DNA from: Acidobacteriota bacterium
Lineage (GTDB): Bacteria; Acidobacteriota; Terriglobia; Terriglobales; Acidobacteriaceae
DNA: 64,000 nucleotides
Reading direction: 5' to 3'
Assembly: GCA_021791875.1 (NCBI GenBank)
Contig: JAJYVU010000003.1
Location: forward strand, 61,034 to 125,033
Made by a program: the position numbers and the translations under genes. The notes under the pieces were generated by a model, which saw nothing but the letters and a program-made list of their open reading frames with translations, ran no database searches and was not told where the DNA came from. Positions 17,735 to 26,499 of the stretch are shown piece after piece (positions within the stretch are counted from its first letter, which is position 1; every line of letters starts with the position of its first letter).

Positions 17735-17979
17735 CCATCGTCTCCAAGATCAGAATACCAATTCAGGGTCTAATTTCCGGCACATTGCATGGAGGACCGC
17801 CAGGTTCGCCGAGGTCCCGCCGAAGAGAATGCCGGTCATCCACGCCGGGAAAATATTTTTGCAAGAATTCACGGCAGCTTGTACGACTTTTTGCGCATAT
17901 GCACGTCTTCTTCCTCGATGGCATCTGCGATGCTGAATGAGAAGAACTCGACAGGGACTGAGACTTACTGAAAACGTAG

Positions 17980-19098
17980 ATGACTCAAGAAAAGATGTTG
18001 GCCCGGGCGTGCTTTGACAGCAGTCCCTGTTTTCCGCTCCCTAAGCCCGGCCCACGATGGCGCTGGAAGACTCTGCTGGCCTTGGGCTTTGCGATGACCT
18101 GCGGGCTGACGTGTGGCCATTTGCAGGCCCAGGTAACCGGAGCGCCTCCGTCTGCGGCCAGGGCCCAGTCGCTGCCGCAAGCTCCGTTGAACGCGAGCAT
18201 CAGCGGTACCGTAACGGACGACCAGGGTGACGTGATTCCTGGGGCGACGGTGACGCTGGCGGGGCCGGACGGGAAGAGATCGGCGACAACGGGCGAAGAA
18301 GGTGGATTTGCATTCAACGACCTGAGGCCGGGCGGGCCTTACCGGTTGAAAGTGGAATGCCACGGCTGCATTTCGTGGGCCTCTGATGCCATCACGCTGC
18401 GGCCGGGACAGTTTCTGGAGAGGGACGACATTCACCTGCGGCTCTCAGGTGGAACGGTCTCCGTGATTGTCACGCCGAAGACCGAATTACAGATTGCGAC
18501 CGAGCAGGTCCATGCAGAAGAGCATCAGCGGGTGCTGGGCGTGGTTCCGAACTTCTACGTCACCTACAGCCGGCATCCGGTGCCGCTTTCCGCAGGATTG
18601 AAATACAAACTGGCCCTAAAAACCCTGACCGACCCGGTGACAGTCTTTGGAGCCGCATTCATGGCCGGGATCGACCAGGCCGCGGCCACTCCTGACTATG
18701 GCGGCGGCATGGAGGGTTATGCCAAGCGCTTTGGGAACGAATACACTACGGGATTTGTGGATTTAATGCTGGGCGGAGCCGTGTTTCCGGCACTGCTGCA
18801 CCAGGACCCCAGGTACTTTTACCAGGGGACGGGCACGCGGGGGTCGCGGCTCAGGCATGCGATTGCGAGTGCGTTCCTATGCCCCGGCGACAACGGGAAG
18901 ATGCAGATCAATTACTCAAGCATGGGCGGCGACCTGGCGGCCGGTGCCATTTCGAACCTCTATTACCCGCCCAGCGACCGCGGCGTAACACCTGTCTTTG
19001 TGGGATTCGCCGTCTCCACGGCGGGCCATATTGCAGTCGGAATCATGCAGGAGTTCTTCCTGAACAGGATGACGAGACGGGAAAAAACCCACAATTAG
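17980..19098 (+). CDS. Carboxypeptidase-regulatory-like domain protein of unknown function (tandem copy 1)
   Basis: A 372-residue exported protein. A signal/anchor at about 30-48 is followed by one Ig-like carboxypeptidase-regulatory domain (about 67-145, ISGTVTDDQGDVIPGATVTL), then a C-terminal region of about 200 residues with a conserved run PDYGGGMEGYAKRFG-n-GGAVFPALLHQDPRYFY-n-AFLCPGDNGK-n-EFFLNRMT. The C-terminal region has Gly/aromatic-rich, barrel-like or membrane-embedded character but I do not recognise it. The neighbour at 19433-20548 is a full-length paralogue, so a tandem duplication occurred. The role is unknown; cell-envelope location is inferred. Confidence 0.8.
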   Translation: MTQEKMLARACFDSSPCFPLPKPGPRWRWKTLLALGFAMTCGLTCGHLQAQVTGAPPSAARAQSLPQAPLNASISGTVTDDQGDVIPGATVTLAGPDGKRSATTGEEGGFAFNDLRPGGPYRLKVECHGCISWASDAITLRPGQFLERDDIHLRLSGGTVSVIVTPKTELQIATEQVHAEEHQRVLGVVPNFYVTYSRHPVPLSAGLKYKLALKTLTDPVTVFGAAFMAGIDQAAATPDYGGGMEGYAKRFGNEYTTGFVDLMLGGAVFPALLHQDPRYFYQGTGTRGSRLRHAIASAFLCPGDNGKMQINYSSMGGDLAAGAISNLYYPPSDRGVTPVFVGFAVSTAGHIAVGIMQEFFLNRMTRREKTHN

Positions 19099-19432
19099 AG
19101 CAATTCCGAGTTTGCCATCTCCCAGGCGTATCTTCAGGGTTGTTACTTCCTTCCGTTCGAATTGACCAGAAGGTTGCGGCTTTGAGATACAGTCTTCCTG
19201 GAGCCGCTCCCCTCCCGCAAGCAGCATGCCTGAAAACTCCCGGCAACTCTCACCTTAACCTCCCACCGGTACCCGGACATGCCTGCTAATCCAACTGCTT
19301 CCTAGAATTGATGATTGGATGAATTCAATTTGGCGACCTCAACCGTCAAGGCTTCAAAAGAATTCACACATTCCTGTGATGTGTTCACAATATTGCGCAT
19401 CTTTCCTATGTTGGCTACGCAGGGCGGAAGAT
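19099..19432. other. Intergenic region between tandem paralogues
   Basis: I see no independent gene or clear hairpin. The in-frame extension of the downstream gene (ATG at 19319) falls here but is probably not translated. Confidence 0.4.
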
Positions 19433-20548
19433 ATGAACTTGTCGCGGCGATGTTCTCAGGGATGGTCCCGTCTTCTTGTTTGCGAATCGAACGAACGTCG
19501 CAATCGTGGATTCTTATTGATTATTGCGGCGATGGCCTGGCTGCTGTGCACCGGACTCGAGTATAGCCAAGCGGGAGCTGTCGAAAGGGAGGCTCCCCTT
19601 AATTCACAGGCGCATTCGCTGCTGGCAGACGAGTTGGGCGCAGGTATTAGCGGCACGGTGTTAGACGAGCAGGGCGACGTGGTTCCCTGGGCGAGAGTGA
19701 CATTGCTGGGGCCCGAAGGGCAAAAGACAGTGACAACCAACAGGGTAGGCAAATTCACTCTCAAGGACCTGAAGCCGGGCGGCCCCTATCGCCTGACAGT
19801 GGAGTGTTCCGGTTGCGTTCCGTGGACCTCCGATGCAATCACGCTGCAGCCAGGCCACTTATTGACAGGCTACGATGTTCACCTGCGAGCCTCAGGGGGA
19901 ATAGTCTCAGCGGGGATGGCGCCAAAGACGGAATTGCTGATTGCGACCGCACAGATGCACGAGGAAGAACAGCAGCGAGTGTTGGACGTATTTCCAAATT
20001 TTTATGTGACCTATAACCCGCAGACCGTTCCCCTGTCCGCGGGCATGAAGTATAAGCTGGCGTTGAGAAATGCGCTCGACCCCATGACCTTTGTAGGAGC
20101 AGCATTTCTTGCCGCGATATACCAGGCAGGAGGAACTCCCGATTACGGTGGCGGCGTTGAGGGCTATGGCAAGCGCGTGGGCGACGAGTACGCGAGCGAT
20201 TTTGCGGATGTGATGGTAGGCGGCGCTGTGCTGCCGGCGCTTCTGCATCAGGATCCCCGGTATTTCTACAAAGGCACGGGCACAAAACGGGCACGGCTGA
20301 TGTATGCGATCAGAAGCGCGTTCCTATGCCGCGGCGACAACGGGAAGACACAGATGAACTATTCCGGCATCGGCGGGGATCTGGCAGCGGGAGCTTTGCC
20401 GAATCTTTATCTTCCGGACGAAGATCGCGGAGTTGGTACGACATTTGAAGGATTTGGCATTTTCACGGCTAGCCGCATTACCGTAAATGTTCTGCAGGAG
20501 TTTTTCCTGAACAGGATGACCAGCCGTGGGCATCACAAGCGGCACTGA
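19433..20548 (+). CDS. Carboxypeptidase-regulatory-like domain protein of unknown function (tandem copy 2)
   Basis: A 371-residue paralogue of the upstream gene with the same order: basic N-terminus, membrane signal (about 27-50), one carboxypeptidase-regulatory domain (ISGTVLDEQGDVVPWARVTL) and the same C-terminal motifs PDYGGGVEGYGKR, GGAVLPALLHQDPRYFYKGTG, AFLCRGDNGK and EFFLNRMT. The ATG at 19433 is chosen over 19319 because it has GGCGGAAG just upstream and makes the two paralogues almost equal in length (371 and 372). The strong C-terminal conservation against weaker N-termini says the C-terminal region carries the function. The function is unknown. Confidence 0.8.
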   Translation: MNLSRRCSQGWSRLLVCESNERRNRGFLLIIAAMAWLLCTGLEYSQAGAVEREAPLNSQAHSLLADELGAGISGTVLDEQGDVVPWARVTLLGPEGQKTVTTNRVGKFTLKDLKPGGPYRLTVECSGCVPWTSDAITLQPGHLLTGYDVHLRASGGIVSAGMAPKTELLIATAQMHEEEQQRVLDVFPNFYVTYNPQTVPLSAGMKYKLALRNALDPMTFVGAAFLAAIYQAGGTPDYGGGVEGYGKRVGDEYASDFADVMVGGAVLPALLHQDPRYFYKGTGTKRARLMYAIRSAFLCRGDNGKTQMNYSGIGGDLAAGALPNLYLPDEDRGVGTTFEGFGIFTASRITVNVLQEFFLNRMTSRGHHKRH

Positions 20549-20601
20549 GCTCCATTTGAGCAGGAAGATTTGGGCCTCACTGCAGCGCCGAGGCTCGGAG
20601 C

Positions 20602-21252
20602 TTACTCGTCCACCAGATTCGATGAGGCGGCGTGCAGCGAGAGCGCGACACGGTTATCGACGCCGACTTTTGACATCAGCTTCTTGATGTAGGCCTTGAC
20701 GGTGCGCTCTTCGATGCCGAGGGTCTCTGCGATTTCGCGGTTGGAGCGGGCGGCGACCAGCAGGCGCAGGACCTGCTGCTCGCGCTCGGTGAAATGGTTG
20801 TTGTGGCGGCGAACCGGCTTGGTGGAGAACTGCAGCATGCGATCGACAAAAAGAGACAGCACGCGGCGCGGCGCCCAGATGGAGCCGCTGAGGACGATGT
20901 CGATGGCCTGCAGGAGTTGCTCAGGCTGAGTCGTTTCTTCCACGTAGCCCTTGGCGCCGACGGCAATGGCGTCGATGATGGTCTCATCGTCGCGAAGGGA
21001 GCCGACGACGATGAGCTTGAGGTCGGGTCGTTCGACACGCAGGCAGGACATCCGCCCAAAAGAAGGCGGCGTGGGCAGGCCAAACAGGACGAGGCCAATG
21101 GATTTGTCTGCCAGAACCTCGTTGATCTTCACCACGCGCACAACAATCTGCGGCTCCGTTTCCAGAATGGACCGCAGACCTGTGATACGCAACGGCTCAA
21201 AGTTAACGAGGCCGACAGTGAGTACTTCACCGCTTTTCAGATTTAAAGGCAT
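20602..21252 (-). CDS. LuxR-family response regulator with a degenerate receiver domain
   Basis: A 216-residue transcription factor. Residues 10-125 have the receiver fold, ending in the typical GAKGYVEETTQPEQLLQAI, and about 150-208 form a LuxR/NarL HTH (FTEREQQVLRLLVAARSNREIAETLGIEERTVKAYIKKLMSKV). The phosphoacceptor segment, normally VVLxDxxMP, reads LVLFGLPTP, so the Asp is missing, and the N-terminal acidic pair is also absent (LVNFEP). It is probably phosphorylation-independent. It starts 11 bp after the stop of dcd, suggesting one transcript. No histidine kinase is adjacent; targets are unknown. Confidence 0.85.
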   Translation of the reverse strand: MPLNLKSGEVLTVGLVNFEPLRITGLRSILETEPQIVVRVVKINEVLADKSIGLVLFGLPTPPSFGRMSCLRVERPDLKLIVVGSLRDDETIIDAIAVGAKGYVEETTQPEQLLQAIDIVLSGSIWAPRRVLSLFVDRMLQFSTKPVRRHNNHFTEREQQVLRLLVAARSNREIAETLGIEERTVKAYIKKLMSKVGVDNRVALSLHAASSNLVDE

Positions 21253-21263
21253 TTCATATGAGG

Positions 21264-21815
21264 TTATAACTTGGGCAAAACAATGCCCTGCTGCTTCTGA
21301 TACTTCCCTTTCCTATCAGCGTAACTGATTTCACAAGGTTCGTCGCCCCGGAAGAAAAGTATCTGGCAGAGACCCTCATTGGCATAGACGCGCGCAGGTA
21401 GCGGAGTGGTGTTCGAAATTTCCAAAGTTACATAACCTTCCCACTCCGGCTCGAAGGGAGTAACGTTGACGATGATGCCGCAACGGGCATAAGTCGACTT
21501 ACCAACGCAGATAGTGAGCACGTTGCGCGGGATACGAAAGTACTCAATCGAGCGAGCGAGAGCAAAACTGTTGGGCGGAACGATGACAGAATCGGCCTCG
21601 ACGGAGACGAAGGAGCGCTCATCGAAGTTCTTGGGATCGATGATGGCGCTGTTGACGTTGGTAAAGATTTTGAACTCGTTTGAGACACGAAGGTCATAGC
21701 CGTAGGAAGACAGGCCGTAGGAGATGACGCCCTCGCGAACCTGCTTTTCACTGAACGGCTCGATCATGCCCTGGAGGGCCTGCTCACGAATCCAACGATC
21801 ATTCTGGATAGACAT
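21264..21815 (-). CDS. dcd: dCTP deaminase
   Basis: A 183-residue enzyme of the dUTPase fold that deaminates dCTP to dUTP for dTTP synthesis. Signature segments are [65 protein letters not shown] (with the catalytic Glu region) and GLCQILFF. The in-frame ORF extends to 21902, but ATG at 21815 ([13 protein letters not shown]) has GGGAGCA just upstream and matches the family N-terminus. Whether it is the monofunctional or the dUMP-forming type cannot be told from sequence alone. It pairs functionally with the ThyX-like protein at 53655. Confidence 0.92.
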   Translation of the reverse strand: MSIQNDRWIREQALQGMIEPFSEKQVREGVISYGLSSYGYDLRVSNEFKIFTNVNSAIIDPKNFDERSFVSVEADSVIVPPNSFALARSIEYFRIPRNVLTICVGKSTYARCGIIVNVTPFEPEWEGYVTLEISNTTPLPARVYANEGLCQILFFRGDEPCEISYADRKGKYQKQQGIVLPKL

Positions 21816-22071
21816 ACTGCTCCCGGCGCCGCAAAAAATGCGGCCGATGAATAGAAAATGGCCTAAAAGCTGCATCTTACGGGAGTGACAACGCCTTGAC
21901 AATGCTGTGGAATATTTCCAGGGCGTGTTTCAGGGAATGAGTCCGAGCGCAACGGAAGTGGAATCCATTTTGTTACCGGTGACCCCAGCTTTCCTGCGCA
22001 GGACCTTCAGTTTTCTTGACACACGCGATAGCATCGAGTCAGGCGGAGATTAGAACCCTCGAGGTGCTGCA

Positions 22072-22344
22072 TTGATCAAGCAGGACATTATTCATCATGT
22101 GATTGAACGTACCGGCCTGCCGCGCAACAAGGCCGAGCATGCCGTGGATACGGTCTTTGAGAGCCTGAAGCATGCACTGGCCGAGGGACAGCGGATTGAG
22201 CTGCGCGGTTTCGGAGTATTCAACGTGCGGCCACGCAAGACCGGGATTGGGCGAAACCCGCGCACTGGAACCGAGGTTTCGATTGCACCGGGCCGTGCGG
22301 TGCGCTTCAAGCCGGGTAAGGATCTGCATATTCTGGACTCGTAG
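22072..22344 (+). CDS. HU/IHF-family DNA-binding protein
   Basis: A 90-residue nucleoid-associated protein. It begins MIKQDIIHHVIERTGLPRNKA, has the dimerisation core and the beta-arm GFGVFNVRPRKTGIGRNPRTG followed by IAPGRAVRFKPGKDL, all typical of HU/IHF. The start is TTG at 22072 with GAGGTG 5 bases upstream; there is no ATG alternative. It binds and bends DNA as a dimer. It is followed on the same strand by the small CxxC protein. Confidence 0.93.
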   Translation: MIKQDIIHHVIERTGLPRNKAEHAVDTVFESLKHALAEGQRIELRGFGVFNVRPRKTGIGRNPRTGTEVSIAPGRAVRFKPGKDLHILDS

Positions 22345-22520
22345 CAGCGAAGCTACTGGCACTGCCGGAAAAATTACGCAGCGATAACAAGTGCTTTTCG
22401 GGCGATGAAGATCGTGCTCGGTGAATTTTTGCCGAAACGGATGAAAAACACGTCCAGCGCCAGCCATACCGTGCTACGATGCGGGCACATTGATGCTTGT
22501 GGATGGGCAAGGGCTGAAGC

Positions 22521-22748
22521 ATGGGCACGGCTGGCAAAGCACGATTTGCGCATCGTCTGACGGACGACAACAGGTTTGAAAGCATCTGCCTGCAATGCTT
22601 CAGAACCGTAGGCAGTGCAACGCTTGAGCCTGGTTTGGACAACGCAGAAGCGAAGCACGTATGCCTGCCGGAGGACGTGATACGGCTGCACGGGCGCAGA
22701 GGGCCGGAATCGGTGCAAGCCGGCGAACACAAGAAAGAGATGGCCTGA
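22521..22748 (+). CDS. Small CxxC / putative zinc-binding protein
   Basis: A 75-residue protein with HRLTDDNRFESICLQCFRTV followed 21 residues later by HVC. The spacing H-n-CLQC-n-HVC suggests a single metal site or redox centre. It resembles short conserved hypothetical proteins I associate with Acidobacteriota, but this is from memory and not checked. The ATG has AAGGG 8 bases upstream, and a clean terminator follows 30 bp after the stop, so it is very probably expressed. No biochemical function can be assigned; a small regulatory or metal-sensing role is only a guess. Confidence 0.65.
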   Translation: MGTAGKARFAHRLTDDNRFESICLQCFRTVGSATLEPGLDNAEAKHVCLPEDVIRLHGRRGPESVQAGEHKKEMA

Positions 22749-22777
22749 ACTCGCCAGGTAAAGTCACGGGGACATGA

Positions 22778-22805
22778 AAAAGGCATGGCGCACGCCATGC
22801 CTTTT
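22778..22805. terminator. Bidirectional rho-independent terminator
   Basis: A 13-bp stem AAAAGGCATGGCG/CGCCATGCCTTTT with a 2-base gap at the loop is flanked by A and T runs. It lies between the convergent CxxC gene and the last gene of the hopanoid operon. Confidence 0.9.
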
Positions 22806-22835
22806 GCCTTGTTGCGCGGAATCTTCGAGAGCCGC

Positions 22836-23267
22836 TCAGTCGAGCTTTTCCGGATGCAGGCTGATGTCTTTTGCGCCATGCGCTTTCTTCTCCCAGTATT
22901 TGCGAACCCAGGCTTCGAAGCTTTTTCCGGCGGCGGTATCGCGGCCAGTGAACTGAAGGGCGGCGATCTCCGCGTAGGGGATTGCGAGCTTGGTGCGCTC
23001 GTTGGCCGGGATGATGCGGACGGCGGAGTCAGCAAGCGTGGCGCCGTGGCGGCGGTCGAAGATGTAGCCGCTGACGCTGGTGCCGTCCTTGAGGGTGATC
23101 GTGACGTCGCCGCGGTAGTCAAAGGCCTTTTCGAGCGCATGACGGATTTCGTCGTCGCTGGCAAGAGCGGGGATCCAGCCTTCGAGATTTTCGCGGTCGC
23201 GGCCCTGGGCGACTTCCTGCGCATCGGGCTGCTGGATGGCGGTGGCGATGGTGGACTCGGGGGTCAT
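22836..23267 (-). CDS. Uncharacterised protein of the hopanoid operon
   Basis: A 143-residue soluble protein with no signal peptide. An N-terminal helix (DDEIRHALEKAFDYRG) leads into a small beta-rich segment (VTITLKDGTSVSGYIFDRR-n-KLAIPYAEIAALQFTGRD) reminiscent of an Sm/SH3-like barrel, then a basic helix (FEAWVRKYWEKKAHG). I do not recognise a named family. Its start overlaps the hpnH stop by 4 bases, so it is translationally coupled to hpnH and last in the operon ispH-shc-hpnH. That context suggests a role with hopanoid or isoprenoid biosynthesis, for example binding or regulating HpnH, but this is inference. Confidence 0.8.
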   Translation of the reverse strand: MTPESTIATAIQQPDAQEVAQGRDRENLEGWIPALASDDEIRHALEKAFDYRGDVTITLKDGTSVSGYIFDRRHGATLADSAVRIIPANERTKLAIPYAEIAALQFTGRDTAAGKSFEAWVRKYWEKKAHGAKDISLHPEKLD

Positions 23268-24388
23268 GCTGTCACCTCGGGCTGGGGCTCGGCCGTCTGG
23301 ATCTGGACCAGTGGATTGTGGCTGTGGATCGGGGTTACAGGCTCGTTGAGCAGGTCGAGCGCGCCCTTGTCTTCATATGTATTGAAGAACATCGCCATGG
23401 CAGTGTCGAGCAGGCCGCGGATGGAGCCGAGCGAGTAGTAGACACCGGAGGCTTCGTAACCGGAGTGAACCATGCAATTGGCGCACTTCGGATTGCCGGA
23501 TTCGGTGCCGTAGCTGGACCAGTCGGTCGTGTCGATGAGTTCCTGGAAGGTATCTGCGTAGCCGTCCTGCAGCAGGTAGCAGGGCTTCTGCCAACCGAAG
23601 ATGCTGAAGGCCGGCATACCCCAGGGAGTGCATGAGAATTCGCGCTTGCCCATGAGGAATTCCATGTACATGGGCGAGGCATTGAACTTCCAGGTCTTGC
23701 GGCGATTGGACAGGATGGCGCGGAAGAGGCGGCGCGAACGGGCGCGGCCCAGAAAATGCTTCTGATCAGGGGCTTTCTCGTAGGTATAGCCGGGAGCGAC
23801 CATCATGCCTTCCACACCGACTTCCATCAGCTCGTCAAAAAACGCCCGGACGGAGTTGGGGTCGGCACCGTCAAAGAGCGTGGTGTTGGTGGTGACGCGG
23901 AAACCGGCGGCAACGGCGGCCTTGATGCCCTCAATGGCGGCGTCGTATCCGCCTTCACGGCAAACAGAGAAATCGTGGTGGTCGCGCTGGCCGTCGAGAT
24001 GCACGGAGAACGAGAGATACTTGCTGGGCTTGAAGAGGTGCAGCTTCTCCTTGAGCAGCAGTGCATTGGTGCACATGTAGACGTACTTCTTGCGCGCGAC
24101 GAGGCCCTCGACGATCTTGTCGATCTGGGAGTGCAGGAGCGGTTCTCCGCCCGGGATGGAGACCATCGGCGTGCCGGCTTCTTCGACGGCGCGGAAGCAC
24201 TCGTCAGGGGTGAGCTCCTGCTTGAGGATGTGCGCCGGGTACTGGATTTTGCCGCAGCCGGCGCAGGCCAGGTTGCACCGGAACAGGGGTTCCAGCATGA
24301 TGACCAGCGGAAAGCGCTTGCGGCCCTTGAGCTTCTGTTTGATCACGTATGTCGCTACTGTCCACGACTGCGAAACGGGTACGGCCAT
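23264..24388 (-). CDS. hpnH: Radical SAM adenosylhopane synthase
   Basis: A 374-residue radical SAM enzyme that attaches 5'-deoxyadenosine to the hopane skeleton, the first step in C35 hopanoid side-chain formation. The [4Fe-4S]/SAM motif is CNLACAGC (Cys38, Cys42, Cys45), followed by the GGEP motif (VSIPGGEPLLH). HpnH-typical segments are SVHLDGQRDHHDFSVCREGGYD and the C-terminal NPKCANCMVHSGYE. The length matches the family. It lies 23 bp after shc and overlaps the next gene by 4 bases, giving strong genomic support. Confidence 0.95.
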   Translation of the reverse strand: MAVPVSQSWTVATYVIKQKLKGRKRFPLVIMLEPLFRCNLACAGCGKIQYPAHILKQELTPDECFRAVEEAGTPMVSIPGGEPLLHSQIDKIVEGLVARKKYVYMCTNALLLKEKLHLFKPSKYLSFSVHLDGQRDHHDFSVCREGGYDAAIEGIKAAVAAGFRVTTNTTLFDGADPNSVRAFFDELMEVGVEGMMVAPGYTYEKAPDQKHFLGRARSRRLFRAILSNRRKTWKFNASPMYMEFLMGKREFSCTPWGMPAFSIFGWQKPCYLLQDGYADTFQELIDTTDWSSYGTESGNPKCANCMVHSGYEASGVYYSLGSIRGLLDTAMAMFFNTYEDKGALDLLNEPVTPIHSHNPLVQIQTAEPQPEVTA

Positions 24389-24411
24389 GGTTAGATAGAT
24401 CCTCCGCCGGC

Positions 24412-26460
24412 TTACTCTGCACGCTCCATGGCCTTTTCATAGTTGGTAAGGGCCAGGAGCGGGAAATAGTCTCGATAAAGGTAATACGCCAGGTAAAAGA
24501 CACGCGGGAAACCGGTGCCGGTGTACAGGGCCTGGCGCGTGATATTGCTGCCCGTGCTCTCATCCCATCCGCCGCTGGGCAACTGGTGGCTCAGTAACCA
24601 TTTGATGCCCTTGGCGACCGAATCGCTGCGTGTGTCGCCGGCCGAGAGCAGGCCAAGAATAGCCCATGCAGTCTGCGAGGGCGTGCTGGGTCCCACGCCG
24701 CGGGTGGTTGGGTCATCATAGCTGCCGCAGCTTTCGCCCCAGCCGCCGTCGGCATTCTGCACGGAACGGATCCACTCAGCGGCCTGCTGGATTTGCGGCT
24801 CATGGTTCCAGACACCCATGGCCTCAAGGCCGCGCAGAACCAGGAACGTGCCGTAGATATAGTTCACGCCCCAGCGGCCAAACCAGCTTCCGTCGGACTC
24901 CTGCTCGCTGTAGATGAACTTGATGGCCTTCTCGACTCGCTTGTCCTTGCGCGTGTAGCCGTAGGTGGCCAGGGTCTCAAGAATGCGTCCGGTAATGTCG
25001 ACGGTCGGCGGATCGAGCATCGCGTTGTGGTCCGCAAACGGGATGTACTCGAAGATCATCTTCGTGTTGTCTTTGTCGAAGCTGGCCCAGCCGCCGTTGC
25101 GGCATTGCATGGAGAAGATCCAGTCGATGGCGCGCTGGCAGACGTCGTACTGATACCGCTCGCGCGGATTGTCGACCTTATTGAGGGCGAGCAGCACCTG
25201 GCCGGTGTCGTCCACGTCGGGGTAGAACTCGTTGTTGAACTCAAAGTACCAGCCGCCGGGCTGCGCCTTTCGATTCTTGACGGCCCAGTCGCCCTTGTGG
25301 CGTACTTCCTTGGAGAGCAGCCAGTCAGCCGCCTTGAGCATGCGCGGATCGTTGCGGTCCACACCGGCCTCCCCGAGGGCAAAGACGGCCTGGGCGGTAT
25401 CCCATACAGGGGAGACGCAGGGCTGCATGCGGAAGGTTGGCTCGGCGCAATGCTCGTTGCCATTGGGCACATCGATGCCGAGGCGCTCGAACTCGTCCAT
25501 AGCGCGCAGCATCTGCGGATCGTCGAGCGAGTAGCCGAGGCAGCGCAGCGCGATGATGGCGTTGAGCATGGCCGGGTAAATGGCGCCGAGGCCGTCGCTC
25601 ATCTCAAAGCGCGCGAGCATCCACTTCTCTGCTTTCCTGAGAGCGATGGAGCGCAGCGGGCGAATGTGCACGCGCTCGAACCAATGGGTGATGCGGTCGA
25701 GGGCAAGGAAGAAATTGCGCCAGCTGATCAGCTTTTTGCGGTTCCAGCGGAGGTGCAGATTGGCATTTTTGCGGCCCCCCACGAAGAGCTCGTCAATCCC
25801 CTGCTCCGGCGCGATCTTTTTGAACGGCTTCTTCGCGTAGGCGATGGAAAGCGGCACGAGGATGGCGCGGGACCAGGAGGATATCTCGTAAATGTTGAAG
25901 TAAAACCAGTTTGGAAAGAGCACGATCTCCGGCGGGATGGCCGGGACAGCGTCGTATTCGTACTGGCCGAGCGCGCAGAGGTAAATCTTGGTGAAAGTAT
26001 TGCACTCGGTGACGCCGCCATGGGCCAGGATCCACTCCCGCGCCTTCGCGAGAATGGGATCGTCGGCGCTCATGCCCATGAGCTTTCCGGCAAAGTAGCA
26101 TTTGACCGAAAGACTGATGTTGCCGGGGCCGCCGGGATAGAGGCTCCAGCTGCCGTCTTCGTTCTGGTAGCGCAGAATCTCGGTCATGGCCCGGCGCAGC
26201 TTGCCTGCGTCCCCGGTGCCAAGGAGGGTGTGGAGAAAGATATAGTCAGCCTCAAGCATGGCGTCGGCTTCGAGTTCGCCGCACCACCAGCCCTCTGCAT
26301 CCTGGAGCGAGAAGAGGTGATTCCTGGCGCGTTCAATCGCAGCCTTGACGTCCTGCAGCGCCGCATCGAGGCGGCCGAATTTTAACTTAGAGGAACTAGG
26401 GGCAGTTCCGGCGGTTGGTGTGCCCTGCCCACCGTCTTTTGCCGTCTGTGAAGTACTCAT
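24412..26460 (-). CDS. shc: Squalene-hopene cyclase
   Basis: A 682-residue membrane-associated triterpene cyclase that folds squalene into hopene/diplopterol. Several QW-type repeats are present (for example DAEGWWCGELEADA, QNADGGWGESCGSYDD, LPSGGWDEST). The protonating DXDD motif is in EFYPDVDDTGQ (about 412). A Pro/Ser/Gly-rich N-terminal tail of about 25 residues precedes the first helix. It is the second gene of the operon, 39 bp after ispH and 23 bp before hpnH. A native product of hopene plus hopanol is expected from family knowledge. Confidence 0.95.
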   Translation of the reverse strand: MSTSQTAKDGGQGTPTAGTAPSSSKLKFGRLDAALQDVKAAIERARNHLFSLQDAEGWWCGELEADAMLEADYIFLHTLLGTGDAGKLRRAMTEILRYQNEDGSWSLYPGGPGNISLSVKCYFAGKLMGMSADDPILAKAREWILAHGGVTECNTFTKIYLCALGQYEYDAVPAIPPEIVLFPNWFYFNIYEISSWSRAILVPLSIAYAKKPFKKIAPEQGIDELFVGGRKNANLHLRWNRKKLISWRNFFLALDRITHWFERVHIRPLRSIALRKAEKWMLARFEMSDGLGAIYPAMLNAIIALRCLGYSLDDPQMLRAMDEFERLGIDVPNGNEHCAEPTFRMQPCVSPVWDTAQAVFALGEAGVDRNDPRMLKAADWLLSKEVRHKGDWAVKNRKAQPGGWYFEFNNEFYPDVDDTGQVLLALNKVDNPRERYQYDVCQRAIDWIFSMQCRNGGWASFDKDNTKMIFEYIPFADHNAMLDPPTVDITGRILETLATYGYTRKDKRVEKAIKFIYSEQESDGSWFGRWGVNYIYGTFLVLRGLEAMGVWNHEPQIQQAAEWIRSVQNADGGWGESCGSYDDPTTRGVGPSTPSQTAWAILGLLSAGDTRSDSVAKGIKWLLSHQLPSGGWDESTGSNITRQALYTGTGFPRVFYLAYYLYRDYFPLLALTNYEKAMERAE

Positions 26461-26499
26461 GCTTCCCTGGGTGCCTTCCGAAAGAAGTCTGAAACTGCG

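Larger units (their letters stand above)
17189..17979. other. 790-bp intergenic region with repeat pair and terminator-like hairpin
   Basis: No gene can be supported firmly. It holds the inverted copy of the repeat pair (17376-17464), a 9-bp inverted repeat (TGTTGATTT at 17614 and AAATCAACA at 17662) and a minus-strand terminator-like hairpin at 17709-17734. Minus-strand short frames between 17735 and 17960 (about 50 codons) and at 17502-17747 (81 codons) lie around that hairpin but lack recognisable homology. Confidence 0.5.

Noticed and set aside
24793..26385. 530-codon plus-strand open frame opposite the squalene-hopene cyclase
   Set aside because: It is the antisense frame of shc, with no ribosome site or recognisable motif.
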